Below, piece after piece: positions 43,304-51,423 of a stretch of 64,000 bases of DNA. How positions within the stretch are numbered: the stretch's first letter is position 1; the number at the start of each line of letters is the position of its first letter. The notes below the pieces were generated by a model. That model was not told the DNA's origin. It was given only the letters and a program-made list of their open reading frames with translations, and did no database searches. The position numbers and the translations under genes were made by a program. Source of the DNA: HGM04593 sp045646845 (lineage in GTDB: Bacteria > Bacteroidota > Bacteroidia > Bacteroidales > Bacteroidaceae); assembly GCA_045646845.1 (NCBI GenBank), contig JAZRLO010000007.1, forward strand, positions 1 through 64,000, given 5' to 3'.

Positions 43304-43835
43304 GTATAAATTCCACTTTCTTTGCAAGTTCCCGCTCCACATCTTCATATCTCATCACATTACGGCGCACAACACCATAGTTTGATGAAGATAACGATAT
43401 AGGGAACGGAACAAACCAGTCGTCAATATCTTTGCCCAAAACATGCCTGCCGGGAGGCAGTGGAGACACTGCAGGCTCATAGTCATCAAGTTTCGCGTCT
43501 CCGTAACTCTTTGCCACAATATAGAATGTCTCAGAGGTCCTGTTCAACAGATAACTACTGCCGCATTCGCTGAAAAAGTCACTGTTCAGCACATACCTCT
43601 TTTTTTGTCCTTCGGGTTTGCCCTCGTCAATGAACACATAATCGGGCAGCACCATTGCAGCCATTCCCGACAGGAAAAGCCCCGTTCCTACACCAGATAT
43701 TATAGCACCGGATAGCAAGCGTTTAAAGCCGGTACCGCATGCAAGCCTCATCTCCCTGACAACGAAATAAACCAGAAAGATTACCGTCATCAGGATAACA
43801 GGGAGAAGAATTATGTCCAGAACACTAAAAGACAT
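43278..43835 (-). CDS. Unknown membrane protein (first of three-gene module)
   Basis: A 185-residue protein with two hydrophobic segments (about 6-28 and 40-65) followed by a polar domain of about 115 residues. The polar part contains YVLNSDFFSECGSSYLL and DDWFVPFPISLSSSNYGVVRR. It has no resemblance I recognise and is not obviously a paralogue of the two downstream genes. It overlaps the next gene by 26 nt and follows the DJ-1 gene by 22 nt. It probably works with the two cysteine-pair membrane proteins, judging only from coupling. Confidence 0.7.
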   Translation of the reverse strand: MSFSVLDIILLPVILMTVIFLVYFVVREMRLACGTGFKRLLSGAIISGVGTGLFLSGMAAMVLPDYVFIDEGKPEGQKKRYVLNSDFFSECGSSYLLNRTSETFYIVAKSYGDAKLDDYEPAVSPLPPGRHVLGKDIDDWFVPFPISLSSSNYGVVRRNVMRYEDVERELAKKVEFIHEEDNISD

Positions 43836-43857
43836 AGCCCCGAAGATGGTTTTAAGT

Positions 43858-44403
43858 TCAGAACTGCATCTGTGAACGCAAGGTATCTACCACATTGCCG
43901 CCGCACAGACGTTCTACGATTGCAAAGCCGAAGTCGAAGGATACACCCGGCCCGCAGCCCGTTATTATATTGCCGCTCTGCTCCACGCCGGCAGCTGTAT
44001 ATTCAGCGCCGGAAAGATCGCCTTCACAACCCGGATAGCATGTAGCCTTGCGGCCTTCGAGAATACCTATGCGACCAAGCACCATTGGTGCCGCACATAT
44101 TGCAGCAATGAGAGTACCCTTGCCGTCAGCCTCCACCAGAAGCGCACGCAATTGGGTGTGGGCTGAAAGATTGTCCGTACCGACACCGCCGCCCGGAAGC
44201 ACAAACGCATCGGCATCATCATAAGAAGCCTCGCCGAACATCACATCGGCAACCACGGGAACACCCTGTGCCGAAAGCACCTCACGGCCGTCCATAATAG
44301 AGACCGTAACGACATCAATACCTGCACGACGCATCACATCTACAGGAGCCAACGCCTCGACCGTTTCGAACCCGTCGGCAAGAAACAAATATACCTTGCT
44401 CAT
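43858..44403 (-). CDS. DJ-1/PfpI family protein
   Basis: A 181-residue protein of the DJ-1/YajL branch of the class I glutamine amidotransferase-like superfamily. The N-terminal FLADGFETVEALAPVDVMRRAG carries the conserved Glu. The nucleophile cysteine is in LIAAICAAPMVLG (near residue 103). VLPGGGVGTDNL and a late histidine-poor region follow. Homologues act in oxidative-stress protection or glyoxalase-type repair; the activity here is not predictable. It lies 10 nt after tonB. Confidence 0.9.
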   Translation of the reverse strand: MSKVYLFLADGFETVEALAPVDVMRRAGIDVVTVSIMDGREVLSAQGVPVVADVMFGEASYDDADAFVLPGGGVGTDNLSAHTQLRALLVEADGKGTLIAAICAAPMVLGRIGILEGRKATCYPGCEGDLSGAEYTAAGVEQSGNIITGCGPGVSFDFGFAIVERLCGGNVVDTLRSQMQF

Positions 44404-44413
44404 ATTACAATTG

Positions 44414-45250
44414 TCACTTTAGTGTATATCTATATGTGATTGTACCTACACTCTGGTCAACACCCGGAATGACGTCGAACCTTGAGTTCGCGGCCGCCTT
44501 CAAAGCCTCGTTACGGAGGATATTGTCCGATATTGTAGTTTTACCGCGGTTGATTATAGGGTTCTTCACCGTTCCGTCAGGCTCCACCGTAACGTCCACC
44601 ACAATGACTCCCTCGACGTTCTTTGCCCTTTTGGGCGGCGATGCCAGACTTCTTGGCGTACGTCCCTTGACATTGGCCGAGATGCCTATGCTTGAATTGC
44701 CGTCGGGCAGACCGGCTTTTTTTCCGTCGGTTTCAGTTCCACCGCCGCCGAAAGCACTGTTGCCCTTCTTGAAAGCACTCGCGACATTGCTCTCGGTCTC
44801 CTTGGCTTTGCGTTCAGCTTCGGCCTTCGCTTTTCTTTCAGCCTCCTCCTTTGCCTTGCGCTCAGCTTCGGCCTTTGCTTTTCTCTCTGCCTCCTCCTTT
44901 GCCTTGGTGTCGGTCTCCTCCTTGACCTTCTTTTCGGGCTGCTTTTCCTTTTTCACGACCGGCATACTCTCCTCCTGTTCCTGTGTCACCAGATTCTCTT
45001 CGGGAGCAGAAACAGACGGAACCTCCTCTGCCGGCTCGGGTACCGGAGCAGTCTGTTCCACGACATCCACCTCGGTCATTGCAAGCTCTTCACCCATTGC
45101 AGCTTCGAAATCACCGAGCACGACAGCACTCTCCTCCTGCTGTTTTTCAGGCCTTACCAGCACAAGTACATAAAGCAGCAACACCACCAGAGCGTGGATG
45201 AGTATTGAAGCCAGTATTCCTATGACTTTTTCTTTGGATATTCTCTTCAT
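44414..45250 (-). CDS. tonB: TonB-family energy transducer with Lys/Ala/Glu-rich spacer
   Basis: A 278-residue protein with one N-terminal membrane anchor (about 10-32), an acidic-proline stretch, and a long charged spacer. The spacer (about 105-160) repeats a 16-residue unit (E-E-A-E-R-K-A-K-A-E-A-E-R-K-A-K). The C-terminal TonB/TolA domain (about 190-278) has GVIVVDVTVEPDGTVKNP. The repetitive helical spacer resembles TolA more than a Pro-rich TonB, so a Tol-like envelope role is possible. Its ATG overlaps the exbD stop by one base (TAATG), so the exbB-exbD-tonB trio is coupled. Confidence 0.88.
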   Translation of the reverse strand: MKRISKEKVIGILASILIHALVVLLLYVLVLVRPEKQQEESAVVLGDFEAAMGEELAMTEVDVVEQTAPVPEPAEEVPSVSAPEENLVTQEQEESMPVVKKEKQPEKKVKEETDTKAKEEAERKAKAEAERKAKEEAERKAKAEAERKAKETESNVASAFKKGNSAFGGGGTETDGKKAGLPDGNSSIGISANVKGRTPRSLASPPKRAKNVEGVIVVDVTVEPDGTVKNPIINRGKTTISDNILRNEALKAAANSRFDVIPGVDQSVGTITYRYTLK

Positions 45251-45663
45251 TATTCCTTATCGGGGCGGCGTGTGGCCAGCACCATCTTGAATTTATTCTC
45301 GTTCGCGACATTCAACACCTTCACGACAGACGCGTACGGCACGCTCTCGTCGGCATAAAGTGCCACATACATCGTAGAGTCCTTCGCACTGCAGTCCAAC
45401 AGGAAGGGCACGATCTCTTCCTCCTGTATATGCCTGTCCTTATCCTTACCCCATGATGCGAAGTAGTTTCCTTCGGCATCGATGGTAATTCTTGCCAATG
45501 GTTTCGCCGAAGTCTGCTCGCTACCCTGCGGAAGGAGTACCTTTATCGCATTCGGCAGAACCACAGTAGAGGTAATCATAAAGAATATCAACAACAGGAA
45601 TATGATGTCAGTCATCGATGACATCGAAAAATCACCTATTGTCTTGGTCCTTCTCTTAATCAT
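45250..45663 (-). CDS. exbD: ExbD/TolR biopolymer transport protein
   Basis: A 137-residue protein with a single transmembrane segment (about 18-38). It contains the proton-path aspartate in the SMTDIIFLLLIFFMITSTVV stretch, followed by a periplasmic domain. With ExbB it forms the proton-driven motor that energises TonB. It begins 14 nt after exbB and overlaps tonB by 1 nt. Confidence 0.93.
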   Translation of the reverse strand: MIKRRTKTIGDFSMSSMTDIIFLLLIFFMITSTVVLPNAIKVLLPQGSEQTSAKPLARITIDAEGNYFASWGKDKDRHIQEEEIVPFLLDCSAKDSTMYVALYADESVPYASVVKVLNVANENKFKMVLATRRPDKE

Positions 45664-45677
45664 GGCTATTGTTCCTA

Positions 45678-46430
45678 TTATTGGACATTCTGGTCAACAT
45701 TCGCAGTCGGAGCAGGGGTCTGCACGGTTGCAGGAGCAGCCTGGGCTGCCGCCGCGGCGGCACGGGCACTGCGTTCCTTACACTCGGTAACCATCTCGAG
45801 GAAAGAGATTATATCGGCCTCCATCGAATTCAGAGCCTTGTCAACGCGCGTAACGAGGAAGTTGTGCGCGAATATGGCAACGATACCGACAACAAGACCG
45901 GCCACTGTTGTGACCATAGCTTCGTAGATACCACCGGAAAGCAACGATATATCAATGTTGCTGCCAGCCTCGGACATATTCCAGAAAGCCTGCACCATAC
46001 CTGTAACGGTACCGAGGAAACCGAGCATGGGAGCCACGGCCGCAATGGTAGAGAGGATAGGCATGCCCTTCTCCAATTTTGCGACCTCGAGACCTGCATT
46101 GTTGTCAAGGACCTGGCGGATTGCTACGTTGTCGAACCTGTAGTCCTTCACGCCCTTGGCAAGCACTCTTGCCACCGGAGTGTTCAGATTGGCGCAATAT
46201 ATCTCGGCCGATTTGAAATCACCGTCCATTATATTGTCGCGCAGACGGTCAACAAGGAACGGATTCTTTGACGTAGCCTTCTTTATGACAGAAAAACGTT
46301 CAAAAAAGATATAAATGCCGATAACTGAAAGGAGTGCGAGGACAACCATTATCCATCCGCCTTTCATTGCCAGGTTGAGGACACTCAAATCCCCGGTCGC
46401 TGCCTGCGCAGCCAATACGAAATGATTCAT
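45678..46430 (-). CDS. exbB: MotA/TolQ/ExbB proton channel family protein
   Basis: A 250-residue protein with an N-terminal transmembrane segment (about 28-48), a large cytoplasmic region, and two further segments (about 120-145 and 165-190). The family signature is visible in ISTIAAVAPMLGFLGTVTGMVQAF and GIYEAMVTTVAGLVVGIVA. A poly-Ala C-terminus follows (RSARAAAAAAQAA). It forms the stator channel with ExbD. It is 19 nt after pdxJ. Confidence 0.94.
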   Translation of the reverse strand: MNHFVLAAQAATGDLSVLNLAMKGGWIMVVLALLSVIGIYIFFERFSVIKKATSKNPFLVDRLRDNIMDGDFKSAEIYCANLNTPVARVLAKGVKDYRFDNVAIRQVLDNNAGLEVAKLEKGMPILSTIAAVAPMLGFLGTVTGMVQAFWNMSEAGSNIDISLLSGGIYEAMVTTVAGLVVGIVAIFAHNFLVTRVDKALNSMEADIISFLEMVTECKERSARAAAAAAQAAPATVQTPAPTANVDQNVQ

Positions 46431-46449
46431 AGTATTTGTAGGTTTTAAT

Positions 46450-47166
46450 TTATTTCAGACAATTCTTGTATGCTGCTATCGTTGCTTCGAGACCCATATA
46501 CAGAGCATCACATATTAGGGCATGGCCGATTGAAACCTCATCGACCCAGGGTATCGTCTGCACGAAGTACGCCAGATTCTCAAGACTCAGGTCGTGACCG
46601 GCATTCAGCCCGATACCCAACTGCTTGACACGTTTTGCAGTCTCAAGAAAAGGAGCTATCGCCGCCTCGCGGTCCTTCTCGTACATATGCGCATAAGGGC
46701 CGGTATATAGTTCCACTCTGTCGGCCCCGGCCTTTGCCGCGAATTCCGCCATGCGGATGTCAGCATCAATAAACAGCGAGCTGCGGATACCTGCTGTACG
46801 CAGGTCGTTCAGGATATCGCGCAGAAACTCCTGCTCCTTCTCCGTGTCCCATCCGCTGTTCGATGTCAGCTGGTCGGGCTTGTCGGGCACAAGAGTCACC
46901 TGCGAAGGACGCACTCTCAACACCAGCTCCATAAAATCCCTTGAGGGATACCCCTCTATGTTGAACTCCGTTCGCAGAATTGCTTGCAGAGCAGGTACAT
47001 CGGCGCGACGGATATGTCTCTCATCGGGACGGGGATGCACCGTAATACCATCTGCACCGAAAAGTTCACAATCCTTGGCAACCTTAAGGATGTCGGGATT
47101 GTTTCCGCCCCTCGCATTCCTTATCGTTGCGACTTTGTTGATGTTTACACTCAGTTTGGTTTTCAT
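46450..47166 (-). CDS. pdxJ: Pyridoxine 5'-phosphate synthase
   Basis: PdxJ closes the ring of vitamin B6 in the DXP-dependent route. The 238-residue TIM-barrel protein has LSVNINKVATIRNARGG at the N-terminus, the DGITVHPRPDERHIR motif, VTLVPDKPDQLTSN, and the C-terminal GLNAGHDLSLENL and SIGHALICDALY segments. The ATG at 47166 (MKTKLSVNIN) is chosen over a TTG six codons upstream. It opens a long minus-strand run and diverges from nadK. Confidence 0.95.
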   Translation of the reverse strand: MKTKLSVNINKVATIRNARGGNNPDILKVAKDCELFGADGITVHPRPDERHIRRADVPALQAILRTEFNIEGYPSRDFMELVLRVRPSQVTLVPDKPDQLTSNSGWDTEKEQEFLRDILNDLRTAGIRSSLFIDADIRMAEFAAKAGADRVELYTGPYAHMYEKDREAAIAPFLETAKRVKQLGIGLNAGHDLSLENLAYFVQTIPWVDEVSIGHALICDALYMGLEATIAAYKNCLK

Positions 47167-47225
47167 ATGTAGTCGTATCTTCAAACTTATGACTACACCA
47201 TGGGTAGTCTAATCAATATTTTTTG

Positions 47226-47233
47226 CAAAAATA
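47226..47233 (-). promoter_or_regulatory. pdxJ promoter -7 box
   Basis: TATTTTTG on the minus strand (47233-47226), about 60 nt upstream of the pdxJ ATG. No good -33 box is visible. It lies only 35 bp from the nadK promoter box on the other strand. Confidence 0.5.
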
Positions 47234-47267
47234 GCATAAATAAAAAATTTCGTATTATAATTTCTCT

Positions 47268-47275
47268 TAATTTTG
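47268..47275 (+). promoter_or_regulatory. nadK promoter -7 box
   Basis: TAATTTTG at 47268-47275, about 67 nt upstream of the nadK ATG. The upstream region is A/T-rich with a weak TTTC 16 nt before it. Confidence 0.5.
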
Positions 47276-47341
47276 CAACAGATTTCACGCGGAAAGAGAC
47301 CGCACAACGTTTTTTGGGGAACCGGCACCAGACATGTAATT

Positions 47342-48214
47342 ATGAAATTTGCAATATTCGGCAACAAGCACCAGTCAAAGAAATCGGGCAGCATAGAACA
47401 GCTGTTCGACGCGATAGTAAAATATGGCGACACTTTCGCCATTGACGAACCTTACTACATATTCCTCAAGGGAGAGGGGATAAACGTGCCTGAGCCGGAG
47501 ACGTTCATCCGCGACAACGACTTTACGGCCGACATTGCCATAAGTTTCGGCGGCGACGGAACGCTCCTGCGTACTGCAAGCCGCATCGGCAACAAGGAGA
47601 TACCCATATTGGGTATAAACGCCGGACGTCTGGGATATCTCACGACAACATCGAACGACAACATCGACTTTGTAATAGAGAAGATACACAAAGGGGAATA
47701 CGACATAGAGAAGCACAACCTCATTGAGGCCATAACCACAGGCGAGGAGCTAAGGAACTACCCCTTCGCGCTCAACGAGATTGCGGTAATGAAACATGAC
47801 AGTTCATCAATGATGACCATCTGTGTCACCCTGAACGGTACAGACCGCATAACCTACCAGGCCGACGGTCTCATCGTCGCCGCGCCATCGGGTTCAACCG
47901 GATATTCGCTCAGCGTAGGAGGACCCATCATCGCACCGGATGCCAATGTCCTTGCAATTACGCCCATCGCGCCGCACAGCCTCAGTGCCAGACCGTTGGT
48001 AATAAGCGACAGCACGGAAATCGGAATCAAGGTAAACAGCCGTAGCCACAACTTTCTGATTGCAATTGACGGCCGCAACGAAAGCCTCGAGGAGAGGACG
48101 ACAATTACCGTGCACAAGGCCGGCTACAAGCAGCTCATCATCCGCCGCAAGGAGCACTCTTTCATCCAGAACCTACAGGAGAAACTTATGTGGGGAACGG
48201 ACATTAGGGATTGA
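47342..48214 (+). CDS. nadK: NAD kinase
   Basis: NadK phosphorylates NAD to NADP. The 290-residue protein has the catalytic SFGGDGTLLRTASRI motif near residue 75, NAGRLGYLTTTS, and the C-terminal VAAPSGSTGYSLSVGGPI motif. The ATG at 47342 (MKFAIFGNKHQ) gives normal length; an earlier in-frame ATG lies too close to the promoter. It is monocistronic and ends at a strong terminator. Confidence 0.95.
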   Translation: MKFAIFGNKHQSKKSGSIEQLFDAIVKYGDTFAIDEPYYIFLKGEGINVPEPETFIRDNDFTADIAISFGGDGTLLRTASRIGNKEIPILGINAGRLGYLTTTSNDNIDFVIEKIHKGEYDIEKHNLIEAITTGEELRNYPFALNEIAVMKHDSSSMMTICVTLNGTDRITYQADGLIVAAPSGSTGYSLSVGGPIIAPDANVLAITPIAPHSLSARPLVISDSTEIGIKVNSRSHNFLIAIDGRNESLEERTTITVHKAGYKQLIIRRKEHSFIQNLQEKLMWGTDIRD

Positions 48215-48238
48215 GAGAAGAGAGCAGTTCTACTATAC

Positions 48239-48275
48239 AAGCGGGTGACCCTTTGACATTTAGGGTCACCCGCTT
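48239..48275 (+). terminator. nadK terminator
   Basis: AAGCGGGTGACCCT (48239-48252) pairs perfectly with AGGGTCACCCGCTT (48262-48275) over 14 bp with a 9-nt loop, followed by a short pyrimidine tract. It can also stop the convergent RND transcript. Confidence 0.85.
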
Positions 48276-48326
48276 TCTCTGTTGTAAGGTTGAATAGAAA
48301 AATTTCCTTATTATACCATATTATAT

Positions 48327-51300
48327 TTATACCCAATTCTTCCTTACCACCCAACGATATACTATCGGTATGATATAAATATTGAGCAATGTCGATGACA
48401 GGAGTCCTCCAAGCACCACCACAGCCATAGGGCTCTGTATCTCGTTACCTGACGCCGAACCGTTCAGAATCATGGGCACAAGCGCGAGAGCCGACGTGAA
48501 TGCCGTCATCAGAATGGGCGTCAAGCGGTCGGCAGAGCCATGCAGCACAGCCTCGTCAAGCGAAAGCCCCTCGGCACGCAGGTGCTGATAGCGCGACACG
48601 AGCAATATACCGTTACGTGTGGCAATACCGAACAGGGTTATCAGACCTATAATCGCAGGAATACTCATCACGGCAGAGGTGAAATATGTAGCAAGAATAC
48701 CGCCTATAAGCGCGAGGGGAAGGTTCAGCAGAACTACAAGAGAGAGCATTGTACTCTTGAACTCGCTGTACAACAGCACGAAAACCACCAGTATCGCAAC
48801 CATGGTCGTCATCCACAAGGTACGCGACGCACTCTCGGCACTCTCGAACTGTCCGCCGTATTCAAGACGGTAACCCTCTTCAAGAGCCAGTTCCTCCTCA
48901 AGATATTCCGACACGCGCTCCACTGTTCCGGCAACGTCGCCGCTCGCGATGTTGGCAGACACCACCACCTTACGCTGCACGTTCTCGCGGCTGATGCTTC
49001 CCGGGCCGCCCACCGAAACGACAGAGGCCACATCCTCGAGCGGCACCTTACCCTCTGGCGTGTCTATCAAAGCACGTTTCACCCCTTCGATACTCTCGGT
49101 GTAATCTTTGTTCAGACGTATTATGAGGTCGAAACTGCGCTCCTCCTCGTACACGCTGCCAAGTTTCTTGCCGGGGAAAGCCGACTCAATGAAAGCGTTG
49201 AACTCCTCCATGGTTATGCCGAAATACGCCAGTTTCTCGCGGTCGGCCCTTACCTGCAACTGTGGAGTCTCAACCTGTTGTTCCACATTCACGTCAACGA
49301 CATCGGGAAACGCCTTGAGGAGTTCCTTGATTTCAGTTCCTTTCTTGAACAGGGTACTGAGGTCCGGGCCGAATATCTTTATGGCGAGGTCAGCCTGAGT
49401 TCCGGAAACCATATGGTCTATTCTGTGTTCCAACGGCTGGCCTACCGAGGTAACCACACCCGGTATTGTGGCAAGACGCGCACGGACATCGGCAAGAAAT
49501 TCAGCCTTGCTGCGTTCGCCCAGTGTAAAGTTTACATCAATCTCCGCTCCGTTTGAGGTCTGGGAGTGCTCGTCAAGCTCACCTCGTCCCGTACGGCGTG
49601 CCGTACTTGTAACCTCAGGTATCTGCAGCAGTTCCTTCTCTATCGCCGCACCGAGCATATTACTCTCTTCGAGCGAGACTCCCGGACGCGAAACTGCAGA
49701 AATGGTAAGAGCCTTCTCGTTGAATTCCGGAAGAAAGCTCCTTCCCATATCACCGAACAGCAACAGCGAGAAGAGAAACAGCAGCACAATTGCTGTCACA
49801 AATGACCTCGCATGCTTCATCACCCACGACAGCGACGAACCGTACTTTGTCAACAGAGAACGGTCAACCCAGTTCTTCTTCTCGGCACGGGTAAGATACT
49901 TGTCACCTGTGAGAAGCAGTTTACAAAGCAGCGGAGTCACGGTCATTGCCACAATAAGCGACATCACCAATGCTATGAGATACGAAATGCCGAGCGGCTT
50001 GAGCATACGTCCCTCAAGACCGCTAAGGAAGAACAGCGGAACGAATGTCACCATGATGATGAGCGTGGCATGTATAATTGACGCGCGTATCTCAGACGAC
50101 GCGTCGAACACAATGTCGAGAGTGCTCTTGCGTTCCTCCACCGGCAGACGGTGATTCTCGCGCAACCTCTTATATACATTCTCCACGTCTATTATGGCAT
50201 CATCGACAAGCGAACCTATGGCGATGCACATACCTCCGAGAGTCATGGTGTTGATATCCATTCCCAGCGCATAAAGCACTATTATTGTACCCAGCAACGA
50301 CAAGGGGATGGCAAACAAGGAGATGATTGTGGAACGGAGGCTTGTAAGGAAAAGCAGCAGCACAAGCACTACGCATATTGCACCTTCGAGAAGCGATGAG
50401 CCTACATTGTTCACCGACGACTGTATATAGTCGGCCTGCCTGAATATGGTCGTGTCGAGCGTAACGTCGGCCGGAAGCGACTTGGAAATCTCCACGAGGT
50501 TCCGTTCGATATTGCTTGTCACCTCAAGAGTGTTTATTCCGGGCTGCTTTGAAATTGAGAGTATTACGGAAGATTCGCCGTTCTGTGCCGCATAACCCTG
50601 TTTCACGGCCGGTGCAGTCACAACGTCGGCAACATCAGCAACGCGTACTTTAGTGTCACCGTCAGCCTTGACCAGAGTGCTTCCCAACAGATTCAGGTCG
50701 TTGGTGCGGCCAATGCCGCGCAGGTTGTATTCATTGCCGTAATCGCGGACAACACCTGCACCGGTGTTCACGCTCATGGAGGCAACCGCACTCTCAAGTT
50801 CAGCCATTGAGACGCCGAACATCTCCATCTTCACCGGGTCGGCAAGCACCTGATACTGCTTGTAGTCGCCGCCTATTATGGTCACGTTCGACACGCCTCC
50901 GGTAGCCAGTATGGCCGGTTTCACCACCCATTCGGCAATTGTGCGCACATCCATCATCGAGGTGCTGTCGGCCTGCATTCCCACGAACATTATCTCACCC
51001 ATCACGCTCGACTGCGGAGCAAGCATTGGCACAATACCGTCAGGGAGCTGCCCCGAGAGAAGACTCATCTTTTCGCTTATGACCTGTCTTGCACGGTATA
51101 TATCCATGCCCCAGTCGAATTCGACCCACACGAAGGAGAATCCCTGTGACGAAGACGAGCGTACACGGCGCACGTTTGTCGCTCCGTTAACGGCCGTCTC
51201 TATTGGGAATGTCACAAGACGCTCCACCTCCTCGGGGGCCATGTTCGAAGCATCCGTAAGCACCACCACGGTAGGCATCGTAAGGTCGGGGAAGACATCC

Positions 51301-51407
51301 ACCTCGATGTTCTTTGCCGACTGTATGCCACCTATTGTAACCAACACAACCGCAAGCAATACAAGCAGCCTGTTGTTCAACGAGAATTTTATTATTCTGT
51401 TCAGCAT
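48327..51407 (-). CDS. Heavy-metal-type RND efflux pump (CusA/CzcA family)
   Basis: A 1026-residue inner-membrane proton-driven pump with twelve predicted transmembrane segments and two large periplasmic loops. The start NRLLVLLAVVLVTIGGIQSAKNIEVDVFPDLTMPTVVV and the TM4 stretch GSLVDDAIIDVENVYKRLREN are typical of the family that exports Cu, Ag, Zn, Co or other metals. It lies 16 nt after the adaptor gene, whose His-rich domain supports a metal substrate. I see no outer-membrane TolC-type partner gene in this operon, so the pump must use one encoded elsewhere. The actual metal is not determinable here. Confidence 0.93.
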   Translation of the reverse strand: MLNRIIKFSLNNRLLVLLAVVLVTIGGIQSAKNIEVDVFPDLTMPTVVVLTDASNMAPEEVERLVTFPIETAVNGATNVRRVRSSSSQGFSFVWVEFDWGMDIYRARQVISEKMSLLSGQLPDGIVPMLAPQSSVMGEIMFVGMQADSTSMMDVRTIAEWVVKPAILATGGVSNVTIIGGDYKQYQVLADPVKMEMFGVSMAELESAVASMSVNTGAGVVRDYGNEYNLRGIGRTNDLNLLGSTLVKADGDTKVRVADVADVVTAPAVKQGYAAQNGESSVILSISKQPGINTLEVTSNIERNLVEISKSLPADVTLDTTIFRQADYIQSSVNNVGSSLLEGAICVVLVLLLFLTSLRSTIISLFAIPLSLLGTIIVLYALGMDINTMTLGGMCIAIGSLVDDAIIDVENVYKRLRENHRLPVEERKSTLDIVFDASSEIRASIIHATLIIMVTFVPLFFLSGLEGRMLKPLGISYLIALVMSLIVAMTVTPLLCKLLLTGDKYLTRAEKKNWVDRSLLTKYGSSLSWVMKHARSFVTAIVLLFLFSLLLFGDMGRSFLPEFNEKALTISAVSRPGVSLEESNMLGAAIEKELLQIPEVTSTARRTGRGELDEHSQTSNGAEIDVNFTLGERSKAEFLADVRARLATIPGVVTSVGQPLEHRIDHMVSGTQADLAIKIFGPDLSTLFKKGTEIKELLKAFPDVVDVNVEQQVETPQLQVRADREKLAYFGITMEEFNAFIESAFPGKKLGSVYEEERSFDLIIRLNKDYTESIEGVKRALIDTPEGKVPLEDVASVVSVGGPGSISRENVQRKVVVSANIASGDVAGTVERVSEYLEEELALEEGYRLEYGGQFESAESASRTLWMTTMVAILVVFVLLYSEFKSTMLSLVVLLNLPLALIGGILATYFTSAVMSIPAIIGLITLFGIATRNGILLVSRYQHLRAEGLSLDEAVLHGSADRLTPILMTAFTSALALVPMILNGSASGNEIQSPMAVVVLGGLLSSTLLNIYIIPIVYRWVVRKNWV

Positions 51408-51423
51408 GGCAATCCCCTTTCAA

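Noticed and set aside
48540..49556. Plus-strand open frame of 338 codons inside the RND pump gene
   Set aside because: Antisense shadow of a well-conserved pump; no recognisable product.
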